DNA of 64,000 nt from Hyalangium gracile (GTDB taxonomy: Bacteria > Myxococcota > Myxococcia > Myxococcales > Myxococcaceae), in contig NZ_JAHXBG010000017.1 of the NCBI RefSeq assembly GCF_020103725.1, forward strand, positions 1-64,000, in the 5' to 3' direction. Under the pieces are notes generated by a model that saw only the letters and a program-made list of their open reading frames with translations, made no database searches and was not told the origin of the DNA. Both the position numbers and the translations under genes were made by a program. Positions 41,782 through 49,490 of the stretch are shown here, piece by piece. Every line of letters begins with the position of its first letter. The stretch's first letter is position 1.

Positions 41782-42906
41782 ATGTCCAACAAGTTCAAGA
41801 GCGTCGAGACGAAGTACTACGAGGAGCGCCAGGAGCTGTTCGATGGGCTCAAGCGCCTGGACCGCCGCGCCTTCATGCGCGTGGCGGGAGTGTCCGCGGG
41901 CATCGCCGCGGGCATGGGGCTGGTGACGCCCGCAAGCTTCCAGCTCATCCAGGTGGCCGAGGCGCAGGGCAACACGGACAAGCCGAAGTTCTCCTTCGCG
42001 TACATCTCCGACACGCACCTGTACAAGAAGGAGCTCAACGACCGGTTCGTGCGCGCCATCCTCAAGGCGGTGGATGACGTGAACGCGCTGGACCCGCAGC
42101 CGGACTTTGTCCTCTTCGGCGGAGACCTGGCGCAGCTGGGCCAGGCCGAGGAGCTCAAGCTGGGCGCGGAGATTCTCAAGGCCGTGAAGGCGCCGGTGAA
42201 GATGATGGTCGGCGAGCACGACTGGTTCCTCGACATGGGCGAGAAGTGGCGCGAGCTGTTCGGCCCGCCCAACTACTCGTTCGACCACAAGGGCGTGCAC
42301 TTCGTGGTGCTCAACTCCATCCTGGAGAAGGACTTCTGGACGGAGAAGGGCCTGTCGCCCATGGAGCGGATGAAGATCGTCGCCGGCCTGGACAACGCGC
42401 TCCAGTCGCGCTTCGAGGTGGGGGCCGAGCAGCGGGCCTGGATGCAGCAGGACCTGGCCAAGGTGGACAAGAAGACGCCCGTCATCGTCTTCAGCCACTC
42501 GCCGCTCTACAAGTACTACAAGCCGTGGAACTTCTGGACGGACGACGCCGACGAAATCCAGGCCCTCCTCAAGCCGTTCGAGAAGGTGACCGTCATCCAC
42601 GGGCACACGCACCAGCTGCTCACCAACCGAATTGGCAACATCCACTTCCACGGCATGCTGTCCACCGCGTGGCCGTGGCCGTACGCGCCGGAGGGCCTGC
42701 CCAGGTTCACCATGCAGATGAACCGGCCGGATCCGTTCAGCCAGTTCGACGGGTGCGGAGACGGGCGCATGGACGTGCTCGAGTCCGGGCTCGTCAACAA
42801 GGTCTACAACCTGTGGCAGCGCAACCCCATCACCGTGCGCGCCAGCTACCTGGCGTCCAACGGCCAGCAGGCCGTGCCCCCCAAGCCCAAGCTCCCCAGC
42901 TACTAG
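41782..42906 (+). CDS. Tat-exported metallophosphoesterase
   Basis: 374 residues. The N-terminus has a twin-arginine signal (LDRRAFMRVAGVSAGIAAGM). The phosphoesterase motifs are YISDTHL, FGGDLAQLG, GEHDW (a GNHD variant with Glu for Asn), FSHSPLY and IHGHTHQ. Replacement of the metal-bridging Asn by Glu is unusual and may change metal or activity. It lies 11 nt after the peroxidase and 13 nt before the cytochrome gene. Similar calcineurin-like proteins with a peroxidase partner are seen in other bacteria as I recall, but the substrate is unknown. Confidence 0.87.
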   Translation: MSNKFKSVETKYYEERQELFDGLKRLDRRAFMRVAGVSAGIAAGMGLVTPASFQLIQVAEAQGNTDKPKFSFAYISDTHLYKKELNDRFVRAILKAVDDVNALDPQPDFVLFGGDLAQLGQAEELKLGAEILKAVKAPVKMMVGEHDWFLDMGEKWRELFGPPNYSFDHKGVHFVVLNSILEKDFWTEKGLSPMERMKIVAGLDNALQSRFEVGAEQRAWMQQDLAKVDKKTPVIVFSHSPLYKYYKPWNFWTDDADEIQALLKPFEKVTVIHGHTHQLLTNRIGNIHFHGMLSTAWPWPYAPEGLPRFTMQMNRPDPFSQFDGCGDGRMDVLESGLVNKVYNLWQRNPITVRASYLASNGQQAVPPKPKLPSY

Positions 42907-42919
42907 AGAGGATGAACCC

Positions 42920-43771
42920 ATGACTCTCCGAATGAAGCTCCTCACGGCGCTCACGGCGCTGACGTCCCTGGCGGGCGGCGTGGCGCTGGCCACCGAGCCA
43001 TCCTCCCTGCTCGAGAAGAAGCCCCTGCCCGAGCACAAGCTGCCGCCCTCGAAGGACGGCAACCTCGTCGTCGGCCTGTGCGACGGGGACACCTCCATGG
43101 AGGTGAAGGGGGTGAAGGAAGGCGGGACGATGACGCGCTCCCAGGCCCTGGAGGTGACGGGCAAGCTGATGGAGGAGTGGCGCCGCAAGAACCCGAACGC
43201 GAACTGGGACGACGTGCCCGCGCCCGCCGCCGGGCAGCTCGTGGCCCAGGCACCCAAGCCTCCGCCGAGCCCCGACCCCAAGGGCCCTCGCAGCCCGCCG
43301 GCCCTGCCGACCACGCCGCAGAAGCCGTCGGCGGGCAGCTCCGTGGGGACGACGGGGCCGAACCAGGCCTCGGGGGCGCCGCAGGCGGGCGCTCAGAAGG
43401 GGGCCAATGTGCAGACGGGCCACACCTACGGCAACTTCAGCGAGCGCGACGAGCGCATCTGGGCCGAGTCCACGCAGGCGTTCGTGGAGGAGGGCAACCG
43501 CGTGTTCCACGACGCGGCGGCAGTGGGCGGCACCATCGCGGTGTCGTGTGACATGTGCCACCCGGACGCGGCCAACACGCACCCGGAGACGTACCCGAAG
43601 TACCAGGTGCAGTTGGGGCGAGTGGCGATGCTGCGCGACATGATCAACTGGTGCATCCAGAACCCGGTGCGAGGCAAGCCGCTGGCGGATGACGACCCGA
43701 GGATGAAGGCCATGGAGGCGTACATCTACTCGCGGCGCAAGGGCGTGCCGCTGGAGTTCGGCAAGCACTGA
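42920..43771 (+). CDS. SoxA-like c-type cytochrome
   Basis: 283 residues with a signal peptide (KLLTALTALTSLAGGVALA). One CXXCH motif, CDMCH, near residue 212, followed by HPETYPKYQVQLGRVAMLRD, MINWCIQNPVRGKPLADDDP and RMKAMEAYIYSRRKG, which resembles the C-terminal haem domain of SoxA (thiosulfate oxidation), where the second Cys (NWC) ligates haem or sulfur. Residues about 100-165 are a Pro/Ala-rich linker. No other Sox gene is present, so it probably serves as electron carrier for the operon. A 31-nt piece matching its C-terminal coding region recurs at 49663. Confidence 0.83.
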   Translation: MTLRMKLLTALTALTSLAGGVALATEPSSLLEKKPLPEHKLPPSKDGNLVVGLCDGDTSMEVKGVKEGGTMTRSQALEVTGKLMEEWRRKNPNANWDDVPAPAAGQLVAQAPKPPPSPDPKGPRSPPALPTTPQKPSAGSSVGTTGPNQASGAPQAGAQKGANVQTGHTYGNFSERDERIWAESTQAFVEEGNRVFHDAAAVGGTIAVSCDMCHPDAANTHPETYPKYQVQLGRVAMLRDMINWCIQNPVRGKPLADDDPRMKAMEAYIYSRRKGVPLEFGKH

Positions 43772-43794
43772 CGGGACTTCACGGCTGTCACACG

Positions 43795-43834
43795 GGGCGC
43801 GCATCTCGAGCGAGGTGCGCGCCCTCAGCTTTTC
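43795..43834 (+). terminator. Rho-independent-type terminator after the peroxidase/cytochrome operon
   Basis: Nine-base arms GGGCGCGCA (43795-43803) and TGCGCGCCC (43816-43824) form a strong hairpin with a 12-nt loop, followed within five bases by CTTTTC. It begins 24 nt after the cytochrome stop. Confidence 0.7.
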
Positions 43835-43857
43835 TCCGAGGAGTCACAGGAGCGAAG

Positions 43858-44145
43858 TCACCACCGGTCGTCTGTAAAGAGGCAATCGATGAGCTGGGCG
43901 TCGCCCAGGTGCACATTGCCGCATTGAATGTCGGGAACAGGGGTGAAGAGCATTTCAGTGGGCACCCGCTGAACTTGGAGAGAAGAGCGCACCAGGGGCT
44001 CGATTTTCTCCACGTACGGCCTGGTCTCCGGGATGTCGCTGTAGAAGGTGCGTGAGGGTGAAGCTCTCCTGCCCACGTGGTGCTGAAGCGCGCTGTAGAA
44101 TGGAGACGATCCTCAAGAAGCGCGGCGTAACGATCGCGGCGACCG
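43858..44145 (-). pseudogene. Remnant of an unrecognised gene (C-terminal part)
   Basis: The last 80 codons read like real protein: FYSALQHHVGRRASPSRTFY, SDIPETRPYVEKIEPLVRSS, LQVQRVPTEMLFTPVPDIQC and GNVHLGDAQLIDCLFTDDRW. Upstream, a TGA interrupts this frame; RDRYAALLEDRLHS in a neighbouring frame could be its continuation, implying a frameshift near 44098. No start or family is found. The rest of 43835-44354 has no intact gene. Confidence 0.4.
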
Positions 44146-44207
44146 CGATCGAAACCTCCATTGAGCGCGGGCTCAGCTGATCGAAAAACCAGGAAAGCGC
44201 CCGCGCT
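44131..44207. repeat. Nested inverted repeats, possible insertion-sequence end
   Basis: CGATCGCGG-CGA-CCGCGATCG (44131-44151) is a perfect hairpin. A second pair, AGCGCGGGC (44164-44172) and GCCCGCGCT (44199-44207), flanks an A-rich 26-nt loop. They fall in decayed sequence between remnants, so they may be the terminal region of a lost mobile element; that reading is speculative. Confidence 0.35.
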
Positions 44208-44354
44208 AGCGAGTTCTGGGGGCCTATAGCCCCCAAGCCCCTTGTGGCGTCGAGAACGCTCCTGCCAGGCACGGGTCACGGTGAGAGACCTTCACGGTCG
44301 CGTTGGCGTCCGCCGCAAGCATGGCGATGATCTCGTCGGCGATGGAGATCAGGT

Positions 44355-44945
44355 TCACACCCCGTCTGCTGCCTCGCCTTCCTGCGCCGATCTCGCGGCC
44401 ATGGAGATGGGGTAGAGCGCACGGAGCTTGATCCTGTAGTGGTACACCGCGAGGTGATACTCGCCCGCGATAGTGACGAAGACCTGACGCGGAGGCTCGG
44501 GCTGGCTCTGGAGCCAGGTGTTGGCCTCTTCCAGGGTGTTGAAGGTGGCCATTGGGGCAGGGAGTCCCTCCTGAATCATTTCTTTGAGGTAGTGGGCGAA
44601 CGCAGGGTCGCGGAGAATTGCGCGGTGGTTGATATCCGGGTCATCGGCCGTGAGGAAATATTGGCCTGCGATCAAGATGTTGGCGTGGTGCGGAGGCTCG
44701 GGATGGTTTTGCAGCCAGCTTTCCGCCTCCTCGCGCGTGTCGAAGGCTGCAATGACAACGGGCGGGCCCTTGGCAGCGACGTCTTGGCGATATTCTCCAA
44801 AACCGTAGGTCTGACCGAGAGCGAAGATGAAGCCAAGTGCGTCCAGCGCCATGGAGAATCGCTCTTTTTCTTCGGCAGAGGCTGCCTCTTCATGGTGCCG
44901 GCCCAGGAACTCCATGGTCTCCAGCATCTGTCGTGCAGTCGTCAT
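44355..44945 (-). CDS. Hypothetical protein with two tandem homologous domains
   Basis: 196 residues from ATG 44945. No signal peptide. Two 40-residue repeats are evident: VVIAAFDTREEAESWLQNHP then EPPHHANILIAGQYFLT, and APMATFNTLEEANTWLQSQP then EPPRQVFVTIAGEYHLA, separated by a helical spacer (AHYLKEMIQEGL). The N-terminal 60 residues are helical (LETMEFLGRHHEEAASAEEK). Each unit resembles a small alpha-beta module with a tryptophan-containing helix. I do not recognise a family; myxobacterial immunity-like proteins can look similar. The base composition is less GC-rich than core genes, and it lies within the decay zone, suggesting acquired DNA. Confidence 0.65.
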   Translation of the reverse strand: MTTARQMLETMEFLGRHHEEAASAEEKERFSMALDALGFIFALGQTYGFGEYRQDVAAKGPPVVIAAFDTREEAESWLQNHPEPPHHANILIAGQYFLTADDPDINHRAILRDPAFAHYLKEMIQEGLPAPMATFNTLEEANTWLQSQPEPPRQVFVTIAGEYHLAVYHYRIKLRALYPISMAARSAQEGEAADGV

Positions 44946-45098
44946 GCAGTGTTGGCAGGTGCGAGTTGGCGGGTGGCGCTGCAAGAGACGAACAGGGAGC
45001 ACAGCAGGGAGGCCGCGATTCGCTCCGGGGTCATACAGGCTCCGCGCGCTCTAGGAGCGCCACGAGGTCGAAGTGGGTGGTCGACCGTACCCAGCCCC

Positions 45099-45570
45099 GG
45101 CTTTGCCAACAAGAACTCCGCCGATGGAGACGGGGCGGAGGCGGCGATGTTGCTGGTCGCGGTGGTGGAGGGGACGTTCTCGGCCAGCCCCTCGGAGCGG
45201 GACGGCTTCGCGGCGGCGGTGGTGCGGCACTTCGACGAGGAACTGGGGATGACGCTGGTGCCGGAGCGGGTGGAGCGGGTGATGGAGCCGGTGCCGCGGG
45301 TGGAGGTGCTGGGGACAAGGAGACGGGGCAGGTGAGGACGGTGCTCGTCGCGGGGCTGGCGTCCGAGGGCGGCATGCGGTGGTGACGGTGAGCGCGCCCG
45401 CGGCGCGGTGGGAGGCGCTCGCGCCCCAGATGCGCGCCTCGCTGGAGACGTTCCGGATGGAGGCGCCGACACATGGAGGCCTGTCCCGCCAGGCCGCGGG
45501 AGCCTTGGCGGGCGCGTTGGCCGGGGCGCTGGTGGCCTCCTATACGGCGTGGCGCCGCTGCAGGCGCTGA
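45099..45570 (+). pseudogene. Decayed gene with DUF1795/PsbP-like reading
   Basis: Three consecutive frames give protein-like fragments: AAMLLVAVVEGTFSASPSER with DGFAAAVVRHFDEELG, then ETGQVRTVLVAGLASEGG, then VVTVSAPAARWEALAPQMRA SLETFRMEAP ending in a Gly/Ala helix (AAGALAGALAGALVASYTAW). The pattern of a lipoprotein-like 150-200-residue protein with a final SAPAxRWxxLxPxxxASLxTF element is one I recall from myxobacterial DUF1795-type proteins. At least two frameshifts (about 45330 and 45380) break it. No start remains. Confidence 0.5.
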
Positions 45571-45685
45571 GCGTCCCGCTCGCGGACAGAGTCCTTGTGG
45601 AGGCGGCGGGACGAGGCCCCTCCACCCGTCTCCCGCCGGGGACTCCACCGTCCGCAGAGTGAGACCCACGGATCCTGCAAGAGAC

Positions 45686-46036
45686 CCCTTTTTTACGCGT
45701 CAGGTCCAATCGCTCCAGCGTCCGAGCCACGGTGGCGCGGCTGATGGACAGGTGAGTGCGCGCCTGATACTCGTCCGCGATCTCCTCAAGCGTCGAATCA
45801 GGTTGCTCGCGCACGAACTGGTACACCCACTCGAGTTCCTGGCCAGTGACCCTGCGGGGACGACCGCCACCATGAGGTGCCGACTGGAATGACCCAGTGT
45901 GACGTTGGCGTTGGCGCCAGCGCTTCACGGTGGCTGCCCCCACCTCGAACTGTTTGGCAGCCTCCTCAATCGTCAAGCCACGCTCACACGCGGCGAGCAC
46001 GCGTTTGCGCAGATCCACCGAATAGGGTCGGGGCAT
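45686..46036 (-). pseudogene. IS630-family transposase, N-terminal half only
   Basis: ATG 46036 starts MPRPYSVDLRKRVLAACERG, followed by LTIEEAAKQFEVGAATVKRW (helix-turn-helix), GRPRRVTGQELEWVYQFVRE and LSISRATVARTLERLDLTRK K, the N-terminal DNA-binding part of IS630/ISRj1-type transposases. The catalytic DDE half is missing: after KKG at about 45690 the sequence becomes unrelated while the frame by chance stays open to 44942. The deletion joins it to the decayed gene at 45099-45570. Confidence 0.85.
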
Positions 46037-46099
46037 GTCGTACCTCCCTTGCCATGCATCCAACTCCATAGGTAGGCTCAACGCAATTGAGAACCGTTA

Positions 46100-46396
46100 T
46101 CACTCGTCGGGAAGTTCTTCATAACCGCTTTGGCGGAGTCTTTCCCGAACGGTTTGCACTTCAGCCGCAGGAGGTATGTTCCTGACTTGCGTGCCAAAGG
46201 CATCATTTAAGACTGTAATGTAGTCGATCCCAAATGTGACATCAATAGCCCTCGCCACGGCTCTGAAGGACATCTCTTCGCAGAGCACGCTGAGCAGAGC
46301 TGGATAGAGCGACTCAGGAACTCCGTTGGGAAAGGCTCGGACAAGCACCTCGCAAACTGGTTTGAGAGGGTCGGAGTCAGATATGTTGAGCTTCAT
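46100..46396 (-). CDS. DUF3349-like small protein
   Basis: 98 residues. RAFPNGVPESLYPALLSVLC EEMS and VQTVRERLRQSGYEEL match the DUF3349 layout (FPxGVPxxDYxPLLALL at the start, VRxRLxxxGW at the end), a helical family best known from Actinomycetota with unknown function. The gene is much less GC-rich than its neighbours, pointing to recent acquisition. It sits between IS630 and SIR2 remnants. Start ATG 46396 lacks a strong ribosome-binding site. Confidence 0.62.
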   Translation of the reverse strand: MKLNISDSDPLKPVCEVLVRAFPNGVPESLYPALLSVLCEEMSFRAVARAIDVTFGIDYITVLNDAFGTQVRNIPPAAEVQTVRERLRQSGYEELPDE

Positions 46397-46601
46397 GGCT
46401 TTGGCCTATCTATTTCCCAATAAGGTTTAGAGCAGGATACAGGCGCAGGCCTGATCCAAAATCGGGCGTCCGCGATGACGTGAGCAGAGCCTGATAGGAG
46501 CGGGCGCACGAAGGCAAGGAGGCGCCGTTCGGCCGGACGGCCGTGCAGCGAGAGCGAGTTGAGGGAGAAGGCGGAGGGGCCGGCGAGCCCGTCAGGCGAG
46601 T

Positions 46602-47462
46602 GTGGGCTGGGGCACCTCGGTGCGACCGTGGACGAGCGCGTCGCGAAGCAGCTCGCACGCGCGAGCCCAGGCTACCGGCGCGGGCACGTCCTCCGCCGCC
46701 GGCCTGCCAGGATGGAAGCGGCTCGTGGAGCTCGCCATCGCCCATGCGCGCGGACGCAGCGACCCCGCGGCACGCATCGCGGAGATGGAAGAGCTCATGG
46801 GCCGTGGCGAGCTCGTGGATGCCCTCTCCGTCGCCTAGCAGCTCTTCGGTGGCCCAGAGTTCGGCACCTTCGTCGAGCGCCACCTCAACGATGAAAAGTA
46901 TGACTTGCCGCCCGCGCTTCACGCCAGCTCGAAGCTCGCTCCCAAGCTGCGCGCCGCCCTCACTGGCAATCTCGACCACTTCCTCGAACGCGCCCTCCAC
47001 TGGCCCGTCCTCTGGAGGCCCCAGGCGGATCTCGCGCGCAGGCGCCGCTTCATCTACAAGCTCCACGGCACCCTCCTGGAGCGCAGTTCCTGGGTCTTCA
47101 CCCGCTCCCAGTATGACCGCGTCATCTGGGCCGACCCGCTCTTCCGGACCACCTTCTCCGCCCTCTTCCTGTCCTGCCCGCTCCTCTTCGTCGGCTTCGG
47201 CCTGATGGACGACAACTTCGAGAGCCTCTTCGCCCAGGTCCGCGCGCTCTCGGGCGATCAGCCTCCGCGCCACTTCGCCCTCATGGCCCAGGGCGCCCTC
47301 CCCAGCTTCCGCAAGACGCGGGTCGAGCAAGCCGGAGTCCGCGTCATCGAATACCCGAACCTCGATGGCAAACACTCGGATGTCGCGCGCATCCTCCAGT
47401 GGCTCGCGGAAGGCGATCCCCAACGCTTCCCCGAGGCCGCTGCCGCTCCAGCGCCCCGTTAG
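46602..47462 (+). pseudogene. SIR2-like (SIR2_2) domain gene with in-frame stop
   Basis: The frame holds TGAGTSSAAGLPGWKRLVEL (NAD-binding GAG loop of sirtuin-like domains) and later YKLHGTLLERSSWVFTRSQY, DRVIWADPLFRTTFSALFLS and CPLLFVGFGLMDDNFESLFA, the SIR2_2 pattern common in defence proteins. A TAG at 46836-46838 divides it; the next codons QLFGGPEFGTFVERHLN are in the same frame, so a single base change made the stop. The N-terminus before the GAG loop is poor. Homologous defence sirtuins deplete NAD during phage infection. This copy is probably inactive unless the stop is bypassed. Confidence 0.72.
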
Positions 47463-47463
47463 T

Positions 47464-47505
47464 CTACGAGGCCCACGTCGAGGTGTCCGACCTGGAGGCG
47501 CTCCA
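47464..47505. repeat. Direct repeat, proximal copy (42 bp)
   Basis: Begins TACGAGGCCCACGTCG and ends CTCCAC; matches 49621-49662 at 39 of 42 positions in the same orientation. Translated, both read YEAHV-VS-LE-LH. The two copies bracket the toxin/immunity pair, with 2115 bases between. Confidence 0.85.
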
Positions 47506-47555
47506 CGAGCCCTCAGCGCTCACTGCAAGCCGCGCCGACGTGCGGCGGGACCTGG

Positions 47556-48125
47556 CTAGACCTCGATGAAGCGTGTTCCTGTAGCGCGCATGTTCTCTAG
47601 GGCGCTCTTGATCTCCTCAGAGACGATCAAGGCGACCTCCCAGCCTTCGGGACGAAACACCTTGGCGCTTCCGACCTTCGCCTTGTCGATGCGTAAATCA
47701 TCTATGGCCCAGTACGTTCCCACCTTGTCGGGACGTCCATCCTCCGGGGTCCAAAACTGCACCTTGGATGCTTTCTCGTCGATGCAGCGAATGAGGCGCG
47801 TTGCAACAAAGACGAGGTACTGATCCGGTTGGCCCTCAATGTCTGCTGGGATCAACTGCACGTCCCCTGGTGCTTGCTCTGACAGCACGGACCCGATCTT
47901 GACGTGGACGACGGGGATCCCTATCCCCGCTTCGGAGAAGTCCAGCGGCCTGCCCGCGATCTTGATGGGGATTTTCAGCCGCCCCACTCCCGCCTCGGAT
48001 ACGGGCGATCCCCTCGTGAAATCCCAGTCGTGCACCCTACGGCCCTGCCTGTCGATGGGGGTTGTCAGGTGCCAGCGACGGGGAACGGACACATCGTCAG
48101 CGAGTTTGAAGAAGCGCCGGGGCAT
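47556..48125 (-). CDS. Imm11/DUF1629-family immunity protein
   Basis: 189 residues, cytoplasmic-type. MPRRFFKLADDVSVPRRWHL, FTRGSPVSEAGVGRLKIPIK, LDFSEAGIGIPVVHVKIGSV, LVFVATRLIRCIDEKASKVQ and DLRIDKAKVGSAKVFRPEGW belong to the Imm11 (DUF1629) family, which in myxobacteria is regularly paired with SitA-like and other polymorphic toxins. It starts 9 nt after the toxin stop and should neutralise that toxin's nuclease in the same cell and in kin. The base composition is somewhat below the surrounding core. The pair is bracketed by direct repeats. Confidence 0.87.
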   Translation of the reverse strand: MPRRFFKLADDVSVPRRWHLTTPIDRQGRRVHDWDFTRGSPVSEAGVGRLKIPIKIAGRPLDFSEAGIGIPVVHVKIGSVLSEQAPGDVQLIPADIEGQPDQYLVFVATRLIRCIDEKASKVQFWTPEDGRPDKVGTYWAIDDLRIDKAKVGSAKVFRPEGWEVALIVSEEIKSALENMRATGTRFIEV

Positions 48126-48134
48126 ACCGACGTT

Positions 48135-49490
48135 CTAGCGTCCTTTCCCAAGGGTGACGAGTCGGTTGAGTTCTGTTCCGGGTGTGGCGATTTCGCGTGC
48201 TAGTTTCCTGAGCGCATCCGTGAGGTTCTCTCGGCACTCCTGCACGGCGCTACAGTCTCCCAGCGCCCTCCGTAAGCGCTCGTAGACGAGTTCGTGATAG
48301 CGCTGTGGGTGCGGTCCCTTGTGCCCCTTGATAGGCACGATGTTTTCGGTGTCCTCCAGCCCCATCCCCGCCCGCGCGTACAGTTCTTCGAGCCTGGGAG
48401 TCCACGGGCCACCGCGCAACGTAGAGATCTTGTTCGCCCTGGTTCCGATGTGGTGATTCTCAACGCGATTGCGGCGCCCGCCGCTCGCCGCCATCGCCAC
48501 CGCGCCCGGGGCCAGCGCCATGCTGAAGCCGTCCTCCGTCACGGCCACCGATTCCACCGCGCCGACCTCGGACAGCAGGATCCCTTCCTGCTTCGCCGCA
48601 TGAAGCGACACTTGAGCCGAGCCGGGCAGTGTCGCCACCTGTTCCGCGAACCCTTTCGCACTGTGAGTCAGCAGCGCCATCGCGATCATGGCGAACGCTT
48701 GCGCTGCTTCGCGTGAGAACAAGCGGCCGAACTTCTCGCCCGCTTCGCGGATCTCCTCGAAGGTGGTGGCGACCTTCACCGCCTCCATCAACTCGAACCA
48801 GCCTTTCACGAGGTTGTAGAGCGTGGAGGCACCGACCCACAGCACAAGCGCCGCAGTCGCCCACGCGGCCACAAACTTGGTGACGGGCTCAGGCAACGCG
48901 AGCAAGACGAGCAGCGTCACGACAGTGCCGACCGCTGCTTGCAGGACTGCCCGCATGCTCACCATGTCGCCTAGCGCCTGCTGGAACTCCTCCAGAACGG
49001 GGCTCTTGCTCAAGGCCATGGCGAGCATGTACCGGCCTTGCATGTCCAGGTACTTGCTCCCCACGAGCGCGCCCAGGCAATCGCCCTCCACACCCTGGGC
49101 ACTGCGACACCACGCCTTGTAACGGCTGACGAGCTTCTGTTCCCCTTCCGTCAACGCCCCTTCCAGGGACATGCCCGACTCCAGCGGGACGAGCTTTCGC
49201 TCTCGCAGCAGGTAGAGGTAATCCCCATAGAGCGCGTCCAGTTGAAACAGCCGTTCCACTGTCTGCCGGGGTGAGCCCGTCAAGCGCACCTCGCGCGCCA
49301 GTCTCCGGATCGCCTCGGTGACTTGCTCCGGTGGCACCTCCACCGGCTCCGCCGTGGCGGCGCGGGGGATGTAGATCAGCGTTTCTCCGTCTGCTCCCGA
49401 GTCCACCCGGATCGCTGGCTGGGCGGTAGTGCACCCAAGCATCAAGGCAAGCAACAGCGCTTCGACCTTCCAGAGAATCCGCCAGAGCAT
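48135..49490 (-). CDS. SitA-like polymorphic toxin lipoprotein with AHH-type nuclease C-terminus
   Basis: 451 residues. A lipoprotein signal ends in LMLGC (Cys 20). Residues about 40-175 match the SitA/TIGR02269-type exchange region (YLLRERKLVPLESGMSLEGA, KLVSRYKAWCRSAQGVEGDC, LDMQGRYMLAMALSKSPVLE). Two hydrophobic helices lie at about 178-225. The toxic end is an AHH/HNH nuclease: ENHHIGTRANKIS with HH at 346-347, WTPRLEELYARAGMGLEDTE N, and GHKGPHPQRYHELVYERL with His390/394. By analogy with Myxococcus SitA proteins it is transferred by TraA-dependent membrane exchange and kills non-immune recipients. The gene next to it encodes the immunity protein. Delivery route is inferred from family. 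Confidence 0.87.
   Translation of the reverse strand: MLWRILWKVEALLLALMLGCTTAQPAIRVDSGADGETLIYIPRAATAEPVEVPPEQVTEAIRRLAREVRLTGSPRQTVERLFQLDALYGDYLYLLRERKLVPLESGMSLEGALTEGEQKLVSRYKAWCRSAQGVEGDCLGALVGSKYLDMQGRYMLAMALSKSPVLEEFQQALGDMVSMRAVLQAAVGTVVTLLVLLALPEPVTKFVAAWATAALVLWVGASTLYNLVKGWFELMEAVKVATTFEEIREAGEKFGRLFSREAAQAFAMIAMALLTHSAKGFAEQVATLPGSAQVSLHAAKQEGILLSEVGAVESVAVTEDGFSMALAPGAVAMAASGGRRNRVENHHIGTRANKISTLRGGPWTPRLEELYARAGMGLEDTENIVPIKGHKGPHPQRYHELVYERLRRALGDCSAVQECRENLTDALRKLAREIATPGTELNRLVTLGKGR

Noticed and set aside
44942-45685. Continuation of the IS630 frame to a 379-codon protein
   Set aside because: After KKG at about 45690 there is no transposase similarity; the frame is open by chance and antisense to a decayed gene.
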